DNA of 64,000 nucleotides from Treponema_I sp045599005 (GTDB taxonomy: Bacteria; Spirochaetota; Spirochaetia; Treponematales; Treponemataceae). Within the stretch, counting starts at the first letter, position 1, and every line of letters begins with the position of its first letter. Positions 28,946 to 37,953 of the stretch are shown one piece after another. The translations under genes and the position numbers were made by a program. The notes beneath the pieces are model-generated. The model was given only the letters and a program-made list of their open reading frames with translations. It searched no databases and was not told the origin of the DNA. Location: contig JAZRVF010000026.1 in assembly GCA_045599005.1 (NCBI GenBank), positions 1 through 64,000 of the forward strand. Reading direction: 5' to 3'.

Positions 28946-29974
28946 ATGAAACAGCTTGGTAAAAAAAGAGTCGCTTTATCTGATTCAAACCTGCTTCTTC
29001 TGATTACAATTTCAGTTTTTGTGGTCATGTACCTGATTGCTGTTGTATTCCTGGGTGCCGGTTTCCGCAAACCCCAGCAGTTCCTGAACATGTTCAACGA
29101 AAATGCTGCGCTGATCATTCTTTCCTGTGCTTTGAGTCTTGTCATGATCACCGGTGGTATCGATATTTCAGTCGGTACAATGACCGCTCTCGTCTGTATG
29201 AGCTGTGCAGTAAACCTGGACATGAAAGGCGGAAACATTTTCTCCGCAATTATGATTGCCCTGATGATCGGTGTGCTTTTCGGCCTGGTACAGGGATACC
29301 TGGTTGCTTATCTTGAGATCCAGCCATTTATCGTTACACTTGCAGGTATGTTCTTTGCAAAAGGTATGACGACAATCGTCAATGCCACACAGTTCAATGT
29401 CACAAATCCTGCCTTTGTTGCCCTTAAGGACACACGTATCTATATTCCTTTCCTCGGATCTTACAACAAGAAGGGAATATTCATGCCGGCATATATGGAG
29501 ATCGGTGTTATTGTCGCACTGGTTGTGGTTCTTGTGCTGTTCATTGTGCTCCGCTGGACAAAACTGGGACGCAACTTCTATGCAGTCGGCGGCAACGTCC
29601 AGAGTGCAAACATGCTGGGTATCAACGTTAAACGCACAAAATTCCTGGCTCATATCATCTGTTCTGTGCTGGCATCAATCGGTGGATGGGTCTACTTCAT
29701 GCACGTAGGTTCCGGTTCCCCGTCACATGCAAGCGGTGCGGAAATGAATGCGATCGCCTCCTCAATCATCGGTGGTACAATGCTTACCGGTGGTGTAGGA
29801 AACATTGCGGGAACACTTTTCGGTGTTCTGTCACTGAGTACAATCAAGAACATTGTTACTTCACTGGGTCTTGATGACGCATGGTGGACAAACATCACTG
29901 TCGCTGCAATGATCTGTATCTTCCTTCTGGTACAGAGTGTCGTTCTTTCACGAAAGGCAAAGCAGAAGGCATGA
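28946..29974 (+). CDS. yjfF: Sugar ABC transporter permease (YjfF-like)
   Basis: 342 residues. Motifs VMITGGIDISVGTMTALV, YLEIQPFIVTLAGMFFAKGM and IIGGTMLTGGVGNIAGT mark the second permease of the Ytf/Yjf system. AAAGGAGG precedes the start. With YtfT it should form a heterodimeric channel for galactofuranose or a related sugar. It is the last gene of the importer operon. Confidence 0.87.
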   Translation: MKQLGKKRVALSDSNLLLLITISVFVVMYLIAVVFLGAGFRKPQQFLNMFNENAALIILSCALSLVMITGGIDISVGTMTALVCMSCAVNLDMKGGNIFSAIMIALMIGVLFGLVQGYLVAYLEIQPFIVTLAGMFFAKGMTTIVNATQFNVTNPAFVALKDTRIYIPFLGSYNKKGIFMPAYMEIGVIVALVVVLVLFIVLRWTKLGRNFYAVGGNVQSANMLGINVKRTKFLAHIICSVLASIGGWVYFMHVGSGSPSHASGAEMNAIASSIIGGTMLTGGVGNIAGTLFGVLSLSTIKNIVTSLGLDDAWWTNITVAAMICIFLLVQSVVLSRKAKQKA

Positions 29975-30038
29975 TGGATTTCAGTCTGGAGCCGTGTATT
30001 TTCAGCGGTTCCAGATTCTCTGGGTTTGACCCGATGTG

Positions 30039-30091
30039 TTGACTGTTTCACCATAGACATGTTATCGTACTGCTGCTGTGGTGAAACAGTC
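30039..30091 (+). promoter_or_regulatory. mntP promoter candidate inside a large dyad
   Basis: A plausible sigma-70 promoter: -35 TTGACT (30039-30044), TG at 30060-30061, -10 TATCGT (30063-30068), spacer 18. A perfect 13-bp inverted repeat (GACTGTTTCACCA at 30041-30053, TGGTGAAACAGTC at 30079-30091) is centred on the -10. It could be a repressor operator, or, in read-through RNA from yjfF, a terminator-like hairpin. Confidence 0.5.
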
Positions 30092-30154
30092 AGTCTTTTC
30101 CGGCGTTTTTTACAGCATATGCGTGCAGTCAGATCTGGACGTTAAAAAATATTC

Positions 30155-30186
30155 AATCAGATACCGGACGGGTCTGATTTTTTTTT
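30155..30186 (+). terminator. Terminator hairpin in the mntP leader
   Basis: AATCAGA pairs with TCTGATT, followed by nine T, ending 15 bases before the mntP ATG. A terminator placed between the promoter and the ribosome site suggests transcription attenuation of mntP, possibly by manganese. I do not see the conserved GGGGAGUA-type core of the yybP-ykoY riboswitch. Confidence 0.6.
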
Positions 30187-30201
30187 ACCCCGAGGGATTT
30201 T

Positions 30202-30777
30202 ATGTCTTTTTTTGAGTTGCTTCTTATCGGTGTGGGACTTTCCATGGATGCTTTTGCAGTAAGCATCTGCAAAGGTCTTTCTATGAAGAAAGTGAATTAC
30301 AGCCACGGACTGATCATTGCGCTGTTTTTTGGTGGTTTCCAGGCTCTGATGCCGCTGGTCGGCTGGCTCCTGGGAACAAGTTTCGCGGTTTATATCTCAG
30401 CCTTCGATCATTGGATTGCATTCCTGCTGCTGGCATTCATTGGTGGAAAGATGGCCATTGAAAGTTTCAAGAATGATGAGGAAGATGAAGCCAAAGCAGA
30501 AGATGGCAGACTGGACATAAAGGAACTTTTCGTGCTTGCCGTGGCAACAAGTATTGACGCTCTTGCGGTGGGCATTTCTTTTGCCTGCCTTCAGGTGTCA
30601 ATCTGGTCTTCCATTGTGATAATAGGAATTACAACTTTTGTCATTTCTCTGGGTGGAGTGATCGTTGGAAACAGATTCGGATCACGGTACAAGAACAAGG
30701 CGGAATTTGCCGGCGGGCTGATTCTTGTGGGAATCGGTATAAAAATACTTGCAGAACATCTTTTGGGAAAAGCATGA
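30202..30777 (+). CDS. mntP: Manganese efflux pump MntP
   Basis: 191 residues, six hydrophobic helices in two repeats. The paired motifs are GLSMDAFAVSICKGL (residues ~12-26) and ATSIDALAVGISFACL (~114-129), whose Asp residues are the family's transport residues; LVGWLLG and LGGVIVGNRFG follow each. It exports Mn2+ across the inner membrane. A GAGGGA site lies directly after the leader terminator. The stop codon overlaps the start of rsmG, so both are one transcription unit. Confidence 0.9.
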   Translation: MSFFELLLIGVGLSMDAFAVSICKGLSMKKVNYSHGLIIALFFGGFQALMPLVGWLLGTSFAVYISAFDHWIAFLLLAFIGGKMAIESFKNDEEDEAKAEDGRLDIKELFVLAVATSIDALAVGISFACLQVSIWSSIVIIGITTFVISLGGVIVGNRFGSRYKNKAEFAGGLILVGIGIKILAEHLLGKA

Positions 30778-31454
30778 TGGCTGAGAATGATTTGTTGAGA
30801 CAGGGACTGGAAAAACTGGGCTTTGCTGCGCCTGAACTGGAAAACCTTGCAAAAAAACTTGAAGCTTATTGCCATGAGCTGGAGCTGTTCAACAGTGCCT
30901 ATGATCTTGTTGGCGCTGACACTCACGATGATGTGATTGTGCGTCATATTCTGGACAGTGTTTCTGCGGTCTCTGAACTGCGTAAAAGACTGGAACCGGT
31001 TTCTGCTTCGGGAGCCGTGCCATTGGTTGCTGACATCGGTACCGGCGGCGGGCTGCCAGGAATTCCATTGGCGCTTGCCATGCCCGACGTGAACTTTATG
31101 CTTGTTGAGCGAATGAGCCGGCGCTGTCTGTTTCTGGAAAACTGCAAGGCTGTTCTTGGTCTTGAGAATGTCCAGATTCAGTGTGAGCAGGCCGAACGTG
31201 TGGCACTTGCAAGCTTCGATGCGGCCGTTTTCCGTGCTTTCCGTCCCTTGGATAAAAAGATGACAAAGGTCCTGCTCCGTGTTGTAAAACCGGGCGGGTT
31301 TCTGGCCGCTTACAAAGCCAGACCTGACAAAATTGCAGAAGAGATGGAAGCCATCAGGGAGCAGGTTCCTGAATACCAGGTGGTCCCGCTGAATGTTCCT
31401 TTTCTTACGGATGACGGTGCATACAGCCGCAATCTGGTTGTAATCAACAGGTAA
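30774..31454 (+). CDS. rsmG: 16S rRNA (guanine527-N7)-methyltransferase RsmG
   Basis: 226 residues. The SAM-binding motif VADIGTGGGLPGIPLALA, NSAYDLVG near the start, RHILDSV and VERMSRRCLFLENC are diagnostic of RsmG/GidB. It methylates G527 of 16S rRNA; loss gives low-level streptomycin resistance in other bacteria. There are two in-frame ATGs (30774 and 30777) in the ATGATG that overlaps the mntP stop. Its pairing with mntP rather than with mnmG or parAB is a little unusual; parAB lies only about 5 kb away on the other strand. Confidence 0.92.
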   Translation: MMAENDLLRQGLEKLGFAAPELENLAKKLEAYCHELELFNSAYDLVGADTHDDVIVRHILDSVSAVSELRKRLEPVSASGAVPLVADIGTGGGLPGIPLALAMPDVNFMLVERMSRRCLFLENCKAVLGLENVQIQCEQAERVALASFDAAVFRAFRPLDKKMTKVLLRVVKPGGFLAAYKARPDKIAEEMEAIREQVPEYQVVPLNVPFLTDDGAYSRNLVVINR

Positions 31455-31472
31455 CTCTGTCTTTCCGTTTTT

Positions 31473-32189
31473 TTACTGTCCAAGAGGCCTGTCAGTCTGG
31501 AATTCATGGCGGATCACCAGCCAGGCCAGGGCATCCTGCAGAATTACGAACAGGATGAAAGGAACTGAGCTTGTCTGTCCGCTTGGTGAAAGCAGATAGT
31601 CGTAAATTCCATGGATGCAGACCGGTGCCGCAACAGAAAGAATAAGGAAAACAAAGGATAAAAGCTTAAACCCGCGCAGATTCCAGTGTTTTGCCTTGGC
31701 CAGGAAGAATCCCATGAAGACAGCAAAAGCAGTGTGTCCGGGAATGGAGAAAACTGCCCGCCCGATGGAGACAGAAGTTCCGAAACGGACGACATAAAGT
31801 ATGTTCTCAAGACCGGCAAAACCTAAAGAAGCGGCCACAGCGTAAACAATTCCGTCATAGCGGTAGTCAAAGTCACGGATTTTCCAGATGTAGACCATCA
31901 GGACAAGCCATTTTGTCACTTCCTCAATAAGTGCAATTCCAAAAAAATTGCTGTAGAAGTCGAAGACCGCCCCGGAATCAGATCCCGAGTATTGAATGAT
32001 CATTCGGTTTGCAAAACTTTCCGCAGGAATATCCAGCAGACTGAAAAGCGCTCCCAGTAAAAACACCCGGATCAATACAGGCAGAGGTTCCCGCTCAACT
32101 TTGTCTTTGCTGTAGACATAATAAAGCAGTATAAAGACTGGCAGAAGTGCTGGAAGAAGGATGAAGTAAAAAATCGGTCTCATGCTCAA
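31473..32189 (-). CDS. prsW: PrsW-family intramembrane metalloprotease
   Basis: 238 residues with about seven or eight hydrophobic helices. Candidate active-site motifs of the family are present: EEVTKW, DGIVYAVAASLGFAGLENI, PGHTAFAVFMG and HGIYDY. PrsW of Bacillus cleaves the anti-sigma factor RsiW; no anti-sigma gene is visible here, so the substrate is open. It overlaps the upstream helicase-associated gene by 4 bases (ATGA) and ends 18 bases from the convergent rsmG stop. Confidence 0.85.
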   Translation of the reverse strand: MSMRPIFYFILLPALLPVFILLYYVYSKDKVEREPLPVLIRVFLLGALFSLLDIPAESFANRMIIQYSGSDSGAVFDFYSNFFGIALIEEVTKWLVLMVYIWKIRDFDYRYDGIVYAVAASLGFAGLENILYVVRFGTSVSIGRAVFSIPGHTAFAVFMGFFLAKAKHWNLRGFKLLSFVFLILSVAAPVCIHGIYDYLLSPSGQTSSVPFILFVILQDALAWLVIRHEFQTDRPLGQ

Positions 32190-34342
32190 TACTCCGGTTC
32201 TTTAAAAATCGGTCCCCGGATCCGTTTGATTTTCTGTGTCCGGGCAATCAGGAACTGTTTATCTTCCCCGCTGTCAGCCATTTTTGCCAGAAGGATTGCC
32301 TCTCCGTTTTCTTTGCTGATGGAAACCGGTTTTACAAGATGAAGGACTCCGTCAATCGTTACTTCAAGAAGACTCTGGGATGCAAGTGCGTGTTCAGTCA
32401 CGTGGATTTTTCCAAGATAATCCATGCCGGACGCTTCCGTTTTTTCAGGGCGCACTGAATCAGGCCGGAGCTGCGCCGGTGTAACGATCACTTTCCTGTC
32501 AATCCGGGATTTAAGCTCATTGCGCTGTTCTTCATTAAGTTCCATGGTCTGCAGCACAGACATCAGTTCCTGTTTAAAAGCAGCGGTTTCATCCGTTGTA
32601 AGGATTTTTTGCCCGGAAGTTTCTTCAGTCCTGATCTGGGCAGCAAAAGAAATCCGGTTCTCAAGAAAGACAGCAGGTAAGGGCAAGGAAACTGCAGGTT
32701 GGGAAACAGTTTTGACAGCACCGATAAAATCCAGTCCGCTTTCTGCAATCACCTGGTTTGCGGTGGCATCATCAGAAAAGTTCAGAAGATAGATTCCCTC
32801 AGCCAGGGTTTTGAAAAGATAGGGTGCCAGAACTGTGTTTTTCTCCACAAGAACCTGTTTTTCCGGTGATACAGTGAGTACGTAACCTTTGAACAATGTT
32901 CCGGAAGAAAAACTCTGGAACCAGTCTTCAACAGAAAAACTCAGATTCTGCGGAAGTGTATGACAGAGCGTCTGCTCTATGCCGGAAAGAAGGGCTTCCG
33001 GTGTCTCACCAAGACCAAAGGCCCGGAGAACAGATTTTTTTGTGACGGACATCTGCAAGACCTGATCCAGTTTCTCAGGAACTGCACAGAGACAGTAAGG
33101 CAGCAGGTGTGAGAAAGCAGCACCGGGAAGAACAGTGACTGTAAGCGCACTGTCAATGCTGCAGATCCGTGGTCTGTCTGCTGGAGACAGTCTGCTTCCT
33201 GCATTTGCGGAAATGTTTTCAGCGGCAAAAACCTGATGGGCACGGTAAACCTTTTTCCCGGATGCGTCAGTTCCCACCGTCTGCAGAAGACCAAGTGTGA
33301 CCGCACTTTCCAGAAATGGCAGAACTGCATTTGAAAGCTGCGCCAGAACCGGATCGTCTGTCAGGGTTGAAAAACTGTCCTCTGCATTTCTGCGCAGAAG
33401 GGCTGCAAAACGGGATTCGCCCCGGATTCCGAAATCTGCGGATACAGTTTTTTCCCGGAGAAAAAAGGCTACCCGGCTGAGTATGGGAAGGGTAAAGCCG
33501 GAATCCGGAATCATTGCAAGGACATTGAACAGAAGCTGGGTCTGTTTCTGCAGTTCCGCAAAGGGAAAATGGGCACAGGCAGCGACTGCAATATATGCAT
33601 ACTGAACAGGTTCTGTCAGGAGTGAAAAGTTTTTGAGACGGGGCAGCTGGAGAGTAAGTTTTCCGTCGGTCTGTGAAAAAATGTTCAGATTGATAAGTCC
33701 GCGGTAAAGGGACCGGATCAGGCTTTCCGGATAATCGGGAAAAACCAGGGGAAGTGCAGTCTCAACGCGTTTTTTGAATGTTCCGTCGGCTTTGAACAGA
33801 TCCGGGTTCTCAAGCGCAAAAGAAACTGCTGCCGTCAATAGACAGGGACTGAGTTCCGCCGGTTTCCGGGGCTGTGCAAAAATGTCTGCTTTCTGTTCTT
33901 CTGGAGCAGCAGGTGGAAAAAGACGGTCAGGATTCAGGAGCGGTGCGACAGTTTCTGCAAGATGTGGATTGATCCCGTAAAGAACCCGGCCGGTATCCTT
34001 TCCCTGATACTGGAAAAGCACAAGGCGTTCCTCAAGACTCATGAGTTTTTCGTAAAGTTCCGCGTAAGTCCAGGTTTCTGAGAACAGTTTTGCAAGGGTA
34101 TTGAGCGTAGGTGAGGGCAGTGAATTCACCGCCGTAAGAATCTCAAGTTCTTCCTCGGAAAGAAGCTGGATAATCAGTTTTTTGTGCTGCTCTTTCCGGA
34201 GGAAAACGCTGAGTTCCTCAATCAGTTTCTGTTTGTTGTACGGAGTTTTGATTTCTCCAAGATACATGCGCATCATGTCAAAAAAATGATGATCACTCAT
34301 TGTGGACAAGGATTCGCGCCATTCCAAAATATTCTTTACCAT
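32186..34342 (-). CDS. Helicase-associated protein, XPB partner
   Basis: 718 residues, no signal peptide. The start NILEWRESLSTMSDHHFF and the winged-helix-like first 130 residues (EEELEILTAVNSL, NTLAKLFSETWTYAELYEKL) resemble the helicase C-terminal-3/XPB-associated domains found beside bacterial XPB. The middle is helical and poorly conserved; near the end a VTPAQLRPDSV stretch precedes a final beta-rich region. I infer that it binds or regulates the XPB-type helicase encoded 11 bases upstream. No nuclease motif was seen. A weak GGCGGT site precedes the ATG. Confidence 0.65.
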   Translation of the reverse strand: MVKNILEWRESLSTMSDHHFFDMMRMYLGEIKTPYNKQKLIEELSVFLRKEQHKKLIIQLLSEEELEILTAVNSLPSPTLNTLAKLFSETWTYAELYEKLMSLEERLVLFQYQGKDTGRVLYGINPHLAETVAPLLNPDRLFPPAAPEEQKADIFAQPRKPAELSPCLLTAAVSFALENPDLFKADGTFKKRVETALPLVFPDYPESLIRSLYRGLINLNIFSQTDGKLTLQLPRLKNFSLLTEPVQYAYIAVAACAHFPFAELQKQTQLLFNVLAMIPDSGFTLPILSRVAFFLREKTVSADFGIRGESRFAALLRRNAEDSFSTLTDDPVLAQLSNAVLPFLESAVTLGLLQTVGTDASGKKVYRAHQVFAAENISANAGSRLSPADRPRICSIDSALTVTVLPGAAFSHLLPYCLCAVPEKLDQVLQMSVTKKSVLRAFGLGETPEALLSGIEQTLCHTLPQNLSFSVEDWFQSFSSGTLFKGYVLTVSPEKQVLVEKNTVLAPYLFKTLAEGIYLLNFSDDATANQVIAESGLDFIGAVKTVSQPAVSLPLPAVFLENRISFAAQIRTEETSGQKILTTDETAAFKQELMSVLQTMELNEEQRNELKSRIDRKVIVTPAQLRPDSVRPEKTEASGMDYLGKIHVTEHALASQSLLEVTIDGVLHLVKPVSISKENGEAILLAKMADSGEDKQFLIARTQKIKRIRGPIFKEPEY

Positions 34343-34353
34343 TCAGACCGCCA

Positions 34354-36114
34354 TTATTTGTTTATAGGACCATCAAGATAATCAGGCATTTCATCCAGAT
34401 TTTTGATCAGCCTGTATGAATAACCCTGTTCTGCAAGGAATTTCTGCCGGTTTGCACCGAATTCTTCTTCAACTGTACCCCGGGAAATGATTGTGAAAAA
34501 ACGGGCTGTCCGTTCTTTCGGGCGGAGAAGGCGGCCAAGACGTTGGGCTTCTTCCTGCCGGCTTCCATAGGCGCCTGAAACTTCAATTGCCATGGACGCA
34601 TCTGGAAGATCGATCGCAAAGTTTGCCACTTTCGACACTACCAGAACACGGATTTCTCCTGTCCGGAACTGTTTATATATTACGTCACGGTCTTCGTTTC
34701 TGGTTTTGCCGGTAATGATCGGGGCGCCCAGAAGTTCTGCAATCTGATGCAGCTGATCCAGATACTGCCCGATGACAAGGATTTTGTCACTTGTATAACG
34801 GTCTACAAGCTGTTTCACCGCATTGATTTTCTCAGGATTCTCACAGGCAACCCTGTGTTTGAGGCGTGTTGTCGCCACCGCATATTCCAGTTCCCGTTCA
34901 GGAGGCATATCCAGTCTCCATTCAATGCATTCCGCATCAGCAATCCATCCGCTGCTTTCCAGGTCTTTCCAGGGAACATCATAACGCTTCGGACCGACCA
35001 GACTGAAAACCGAGCCCTCAAGTCCGTCTTCCCGGACCAGAGTTGCAGTCAGTCCTACACGTCGTACAGCCTGGACTTCAGCTGTGACACGGAAAACCGG
35101 CGCCGGAAGCATATGGACTTCGTCATAAATGATCAGTCCCCAGTTACGCTGTGAAAAAACCTGGAAATGTGGGTAAGGACCTTCCTTTTCAGGACGCCAT
35201 GTAAGAATCTGATAAGTTGCGACGGTAACCGGCTTGATCTCCTTGTTTTCTCCGGAATATTCGGCAATGTCATCGCGGGTAAGGGTTGTCTTATCCAGAA
35301 GCTCGTCAATCCATTGATGGACTGCAGTTATGTTTGTGGTGATGATCAGAGTGCTGGTTTTGAGGGCATCCATCACTGTCATGCCAACAACAGTTTTTCC
35401 GGCTCCGCAGGGCAGGACAATTGTTCCGAAACCTGTTCCCGGACCGCGGTCTCCGATAAGGGCTGCAGCGGCTTCTTTCTGGTAATTCCTGATTGAAAGA
35501 GTTTTTCCGGCCAATGTCTCACTTCGTAAAGAAACTTCAAGGGGTTCTCCGTCTTTCAATGGAACAAGATCTTTGACAGGCCATCCTAGTTTCAGAAGCT
35601 CTTCCTTGACGGTTCCACGGTCAACAAGCTGAAGTCTGAAAACAAAATCATATCCGTCAACACTGGTAAGTGGTGTCAGGTATTTGCGCATGGAACGGGA
35701 AGCTTCAATTTCCCGGTAAACAGCGGCAGATTTGGTCGCAAGGAGAAGGGACTGTGGTACTGCTACTGATTCCTGCGCCTGATCCGGCTGACCCGCTTCG
35801 TCAAAGGGATTGGGAATGAGGAACAGTTTTCCGAAGCGCATTCCCACTTCTTTTATCCAGCTGCTCACAACCTGCGGAACGTCATAGCGGGCATATTTTT
35901 CAAGGACTGAAATTGCATCTTCACTTGAAAAACCGGCACTGGCGGCATTCCATAAAGAAAGGGGTGTGAGTCTGTAAGTGTGAAGATGCTCCGGGGATTT
36001 TTCCAGTTCTGCAAAAGGAATGAGAGCATTGCGGCATTCTTCCGCAGCAGGAGCATGAACATCGAGAAGAATTGTCTTGTCACTCTGTATGATCAGTGGA
36101 TTCAGTACTTGCAT
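34354..36114 (-). CDS. XPB/ERCC3-type DNA helicase
   Basis: 586 residues. The N-terminal ~180 residues form the XPB damage-recognition-like/helicase-C-3 region. The SF2 core follows: motif I LPCGAGKTVVG, motif II IIYDEVHMLP, motif III GLTATLVREDG, which includes the RED signature of XPB, then ISGAYGSRQEEAQRLGRLLRP-type motifs V-VI (split: EVSGAYGSRQEEAQ, RLGRLLRP). It is an ATP-dependent 3'-5' DNA translocase in DNA repair or transcription; Treponema genomes commonly carry one. It heads an operon with the 718-residue partner and prsW. Its own promoter lies so close to the ATG that the message is probably leaderless. Confidence 0.88.
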   Translation of the reverse strand: MQVLNPLIIQSDKTILLDVHAPAAEECRNALIPFAELEKSPEHLHTYRLTPLSLWNAASAGFSSEDAISVLEKYARYDVPQVVSSWIKEVGMRFGKLFLIPNPFDEAGQPDQAQESVAVPQSLLLATKSAAVYREIEASRSMRKYLTPLTSVDGYDFVFRLQLVDRGTVKEELLKLGWPVKDLVPLKDGEPLEVSLRSETLAGKTLSIRNYQKEAAAALIGDRGPGTGFGTIVLPCGAGKTVVGMTVMDALKTSTLIITTNITAVHQWIDELLDKTTLTRDDIAEYSGENKEIKPVTVATYQILTWRPEKEGPYPHFQVFSQRNWGLIIYDEVHMLPAPVFRVTAEVQAVRRVGLTATLVREDGLEGSVFSLVGPKRYDVPWKDLESSGWIADAECIEWRLDMPPERELEYAVATTRLKHRVACENPEKINAVKQLVDRYTSDKILVIGQYLDQLHQIAELLGAPIITGKTRNEDRDVIYKQFRTGEIRVLVVSKVANFAIDLPDASMAIEVSGAYGSRQEEAQRLGRLLRPKERTARFFTIISRGTVEEEFGANRQKFLAEQGYSYRLIKNLDEMPDYLDGPINK

Positions 36115-36122
36115 AAACTGTA

Positions 36123-36151
36123 ATTTTATCGTAAGTCAGGACAACGGGCAA
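36123..36151 (-). promoter_or_regulatory. XPB operon promoter, leaderless type
   Basis: On the minus strand: -35 TTGCCC (36151-36146), 17-base spacer, -10 TAAAAT (36128-36123), then only 8 bases to the ATG. No Shine-Dalgarno is present. Transcription would start at or within a base or two of the start codon. Confidence 0.55.
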
Positions 36152-36190
36152 CAGCAAAGGGCAAAAGATGATAATTTCAGCAGCAGGGAC

Positions 36191-36218
36191 AAAAAAACCG
36201 GCCCAGAGATGAGCCGGT
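36191..36218 (-). terminator. parAB terminator
   Basis: On the minus strand, ACCGGC pairs with GCCGGT and is followed by seven T. It lies 25 bases after the parB stop and separates parAB from the XPB operon. Confidence 0.85.
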
Positions 36219-36242
36219 GATCATTAAGGATTCTCTGCAGAA

Positions 36243-37205
36243 TCAGTCTTTTGCAATCAGTGAAAAAACCCGGTCCAGATCATCCTTGTTGTAGTATTCA
36301 ATCTGCACGGTTCCTTTCTCCAGATCTCCCTTGATTGCGACCTTTGTTCCAAGAACTTCAATAAGCCGTTCTTCAAGATGAACAAGATTGGGATCCCGTT
36401 TTTCTGCAGCTTTGGAATCAGTTTTTGATGTGTTTCCTTTGGTGCCGGCAGCTTTTGAAGGTTCAGAAGCGTTTCCGTTCAGTTCCAGTGCCTGACGTTC
36501 TGCCTCACGTACAGACAGATTCTGCCCGATTATCCGGCCGAAAAGCATTCTCATGTCAGTAGAATCTGATACACTCAGAAGGGCCCGGGCATGGCCGGCA
36601 GAGATCTCACCGGATGAAAGAGCGTTCTGCATGTCCTCAGGCAGTTTAAGAAGACGGAGCGCATTTGCAACAGTGGATCGGTTCTTTCCCACACGGCGGG
36701 CAACCTCGTCCTGTGTAACGCCTGTCATTTCCATCAGTTTCTTATAAGCAAGGGCTTCTTCCAGAGGATTCAGGTTTTCGCGCTGAATATTCTCTATAAG
36801 TGCAACCTCAAGCTTTTTCTCATCTGAAAACTTCTGGATACGGACCGGAATCTTTGTGAGCCCTGCAAGTTTTGCCGCGCGGGTTCTACGTTCACCTGCA
36901 ATTATGTAATATTTGCCGTTTTCGCCTTCTTCCACCAGAACTGGCTGGATGACACCATGTTCTTTGATTGAAGAGGCCAGTTCGTTCAAAGCCTCTTCAT
37001 CAAATTCGGTACGAGGCTGATGGGGGTTTGGAACCAGTCTGTCCACTTCAAGCAAAAAATCACCGGAAGGAGCTGCCGGAAGTCCGGAAGAAGCATTCTC
37101 TGCAGTTTTACCGGCATTCCCGGCCACAACACGGGAAACATTCACACCACCGTCATTCAGCAGCGCACCAAGACCTTTTCCAAGGCCACCGACAGACTTA
37201 GCCAC
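36243..37205 (-). CDS. parB: Chromosome-partitioning protein ParB
   Basis: 320 residues from the GTG at 37205 (GKGLGALL near its start), which has a GAGGTG site 7-8 bases upstream; the TTG at 37211 is too close to that site. The N-terminus carries the ParA-activating GLGKGLGALL segment. The CTP-binding region has NPHQPRTEFDEEALNELA and GERRTRAAKLAG with IENIQRENLNPLEEA. A helix-turn-helix follows (TQDEVARRVGKNRSTVANAL), and the C-terminal dimer domain ends in DLDRVFSLIAKD. A Lys/Ser/Thr-rich linker (~residues 235-265) lies between. It loads at parS and recruits SMC. It overlaps parA by 8 bases. Confidence 0.92.
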   Translation of the reverse strand: MAKSVGGLGKGLGALLNDGGVNVSRVVAGNAGKTAENASSGLPAAPSGDFLLEVDRLVPNPHQPRTEFDEEALNELASSIKEHGVIQPVLVEEGENGKYYIIAGERRTRAAKLAGLTKIPVRIQKFSDEKKLEVALIENIQRENLNPLEEALAYKKLMEMTGVTQDEVARRVGKNRSTVANALRLLKLPEDMQNALSSGEISAGHARALLSVSDSTDMRMLFGRIIGQNLSVREAERQALELNGNASEPSKAAGTKGNTSKTDSKAAEKRDPNLVHLEERLIEVLGTKVAIKGDLEKGTVQIEYYNKDDLDRVFSLIAKD

Positions 37206-37953
37206 GGGCAATCACCTCTTTTGCAAGACTGTGATAAGCGCGGGCACCAAGACAGGTTGCGTCATATCTGCAGATAGGAAGTCCGTGGGAAGGTGCTTCT
37301 GAAAGGCGGACATTGCGCGGAATGATTGTATTGAACACAGCATCATTGAAATATGTTTTGACCTGATGGACAACATCCTGGGCAAGTCTTGTGCGGGAAT
37401 CAAACATTGTGAAGAAAATTCCGCCGATTGTAAGGTTGGGATTGATTGAGTCCTGGACTTTTTCCACGGTCTGAAGCAGGAGAGAGACTCCTTCCAGTGC
37501 AAAATATTCACACTGCATGGGAATAAGCACCGCATCTGCTGCTGCAAGTCCGTTGAGTGTAAGAACTCCAAGTGATGGCGGACAGTCGATAAGAATGTAA
37601 TCGTAATCATTCTGAACGGGTGCGAGTGCCTTCTTAAGGAAGTATTCACGTTCGTTCTGGTCAACAAGCTCGATTGCAGCACCTGAAAGATCAATTGAAG
37701 CAGGAATCGCGTCCAATCCGTCAACTGCAGTATTTCTTATTACATCGCGGGCAGAAACCTGGCCGGCCATAAGTTCATAAATTGTAGGTTTGTCCTTGGA
37801 AACACCCACGCCTGAAGACATGTTTCCCTGAGAGTCAAAATCCACAAGGAGAACTTTTTTGCCTTCTTCGGCAAGATAGGCTCCGATATTGATTGCGGAA
37901 GTGGTTTTTCCGACTCCGCCTTTCTGATTTACAAAAACATAGACTTTTGCCAT
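37198..37953 (-). CDS. parA: Chromosome-partitioning ATPase ParA (Soj)
   Basis: 251 residues. The deviant Walker A motif KGGVGKTTSAINIG, LLVDFDSQGN and YILIDCPPSLG define a ParA/MinD-type ATPase. Length and pairing with parB fit a chromosomal Soj. It binds DNA non-specifically when ATP-bound and moves ParB-parS complexes. No ribosome binding site is seen; a TATACT box ends 7 bases before the ATG, so the message is probably leaderless. Confidence 0.92.
   Translation of the reverse strand: MAKVYVFVNQKGGVGKTTSAINIGAYLAEEGKKVLLVDFDSQGNMSSGVGVSKDKPTIYELMAGQVSARDVIRNTAVDGLDAIPASIDLSGAAIELVDQNEREYFLKKALAPVQNDYDYILIDCPPSLGVLTLNGLAAADAVLIPMQCEYFALEGVSLLLQTVEKVQDSINPNLTIGGIFFTMFDSRTRLAQDVVHQVKTYFNDAVFNTIIPRNVRLSEAPSHGLPICRYDATCLGARAYHSLAKEVIARG

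Noticed and set aside
25277..29974. MglBAC galactose/methylgalactoside importer
   Set aside because: Two different permease genes and YtfQ/YtfR-like motifs fit the YtfQRT-YjfF system better.
29975..30201. yybP-ykoY manganese riboswitch upstream of mntP
   Set aside because: Expected from other bacteria, but the conserved GGGGAGUA-type core was not found; kept only as an unexplained leader with a terminator.
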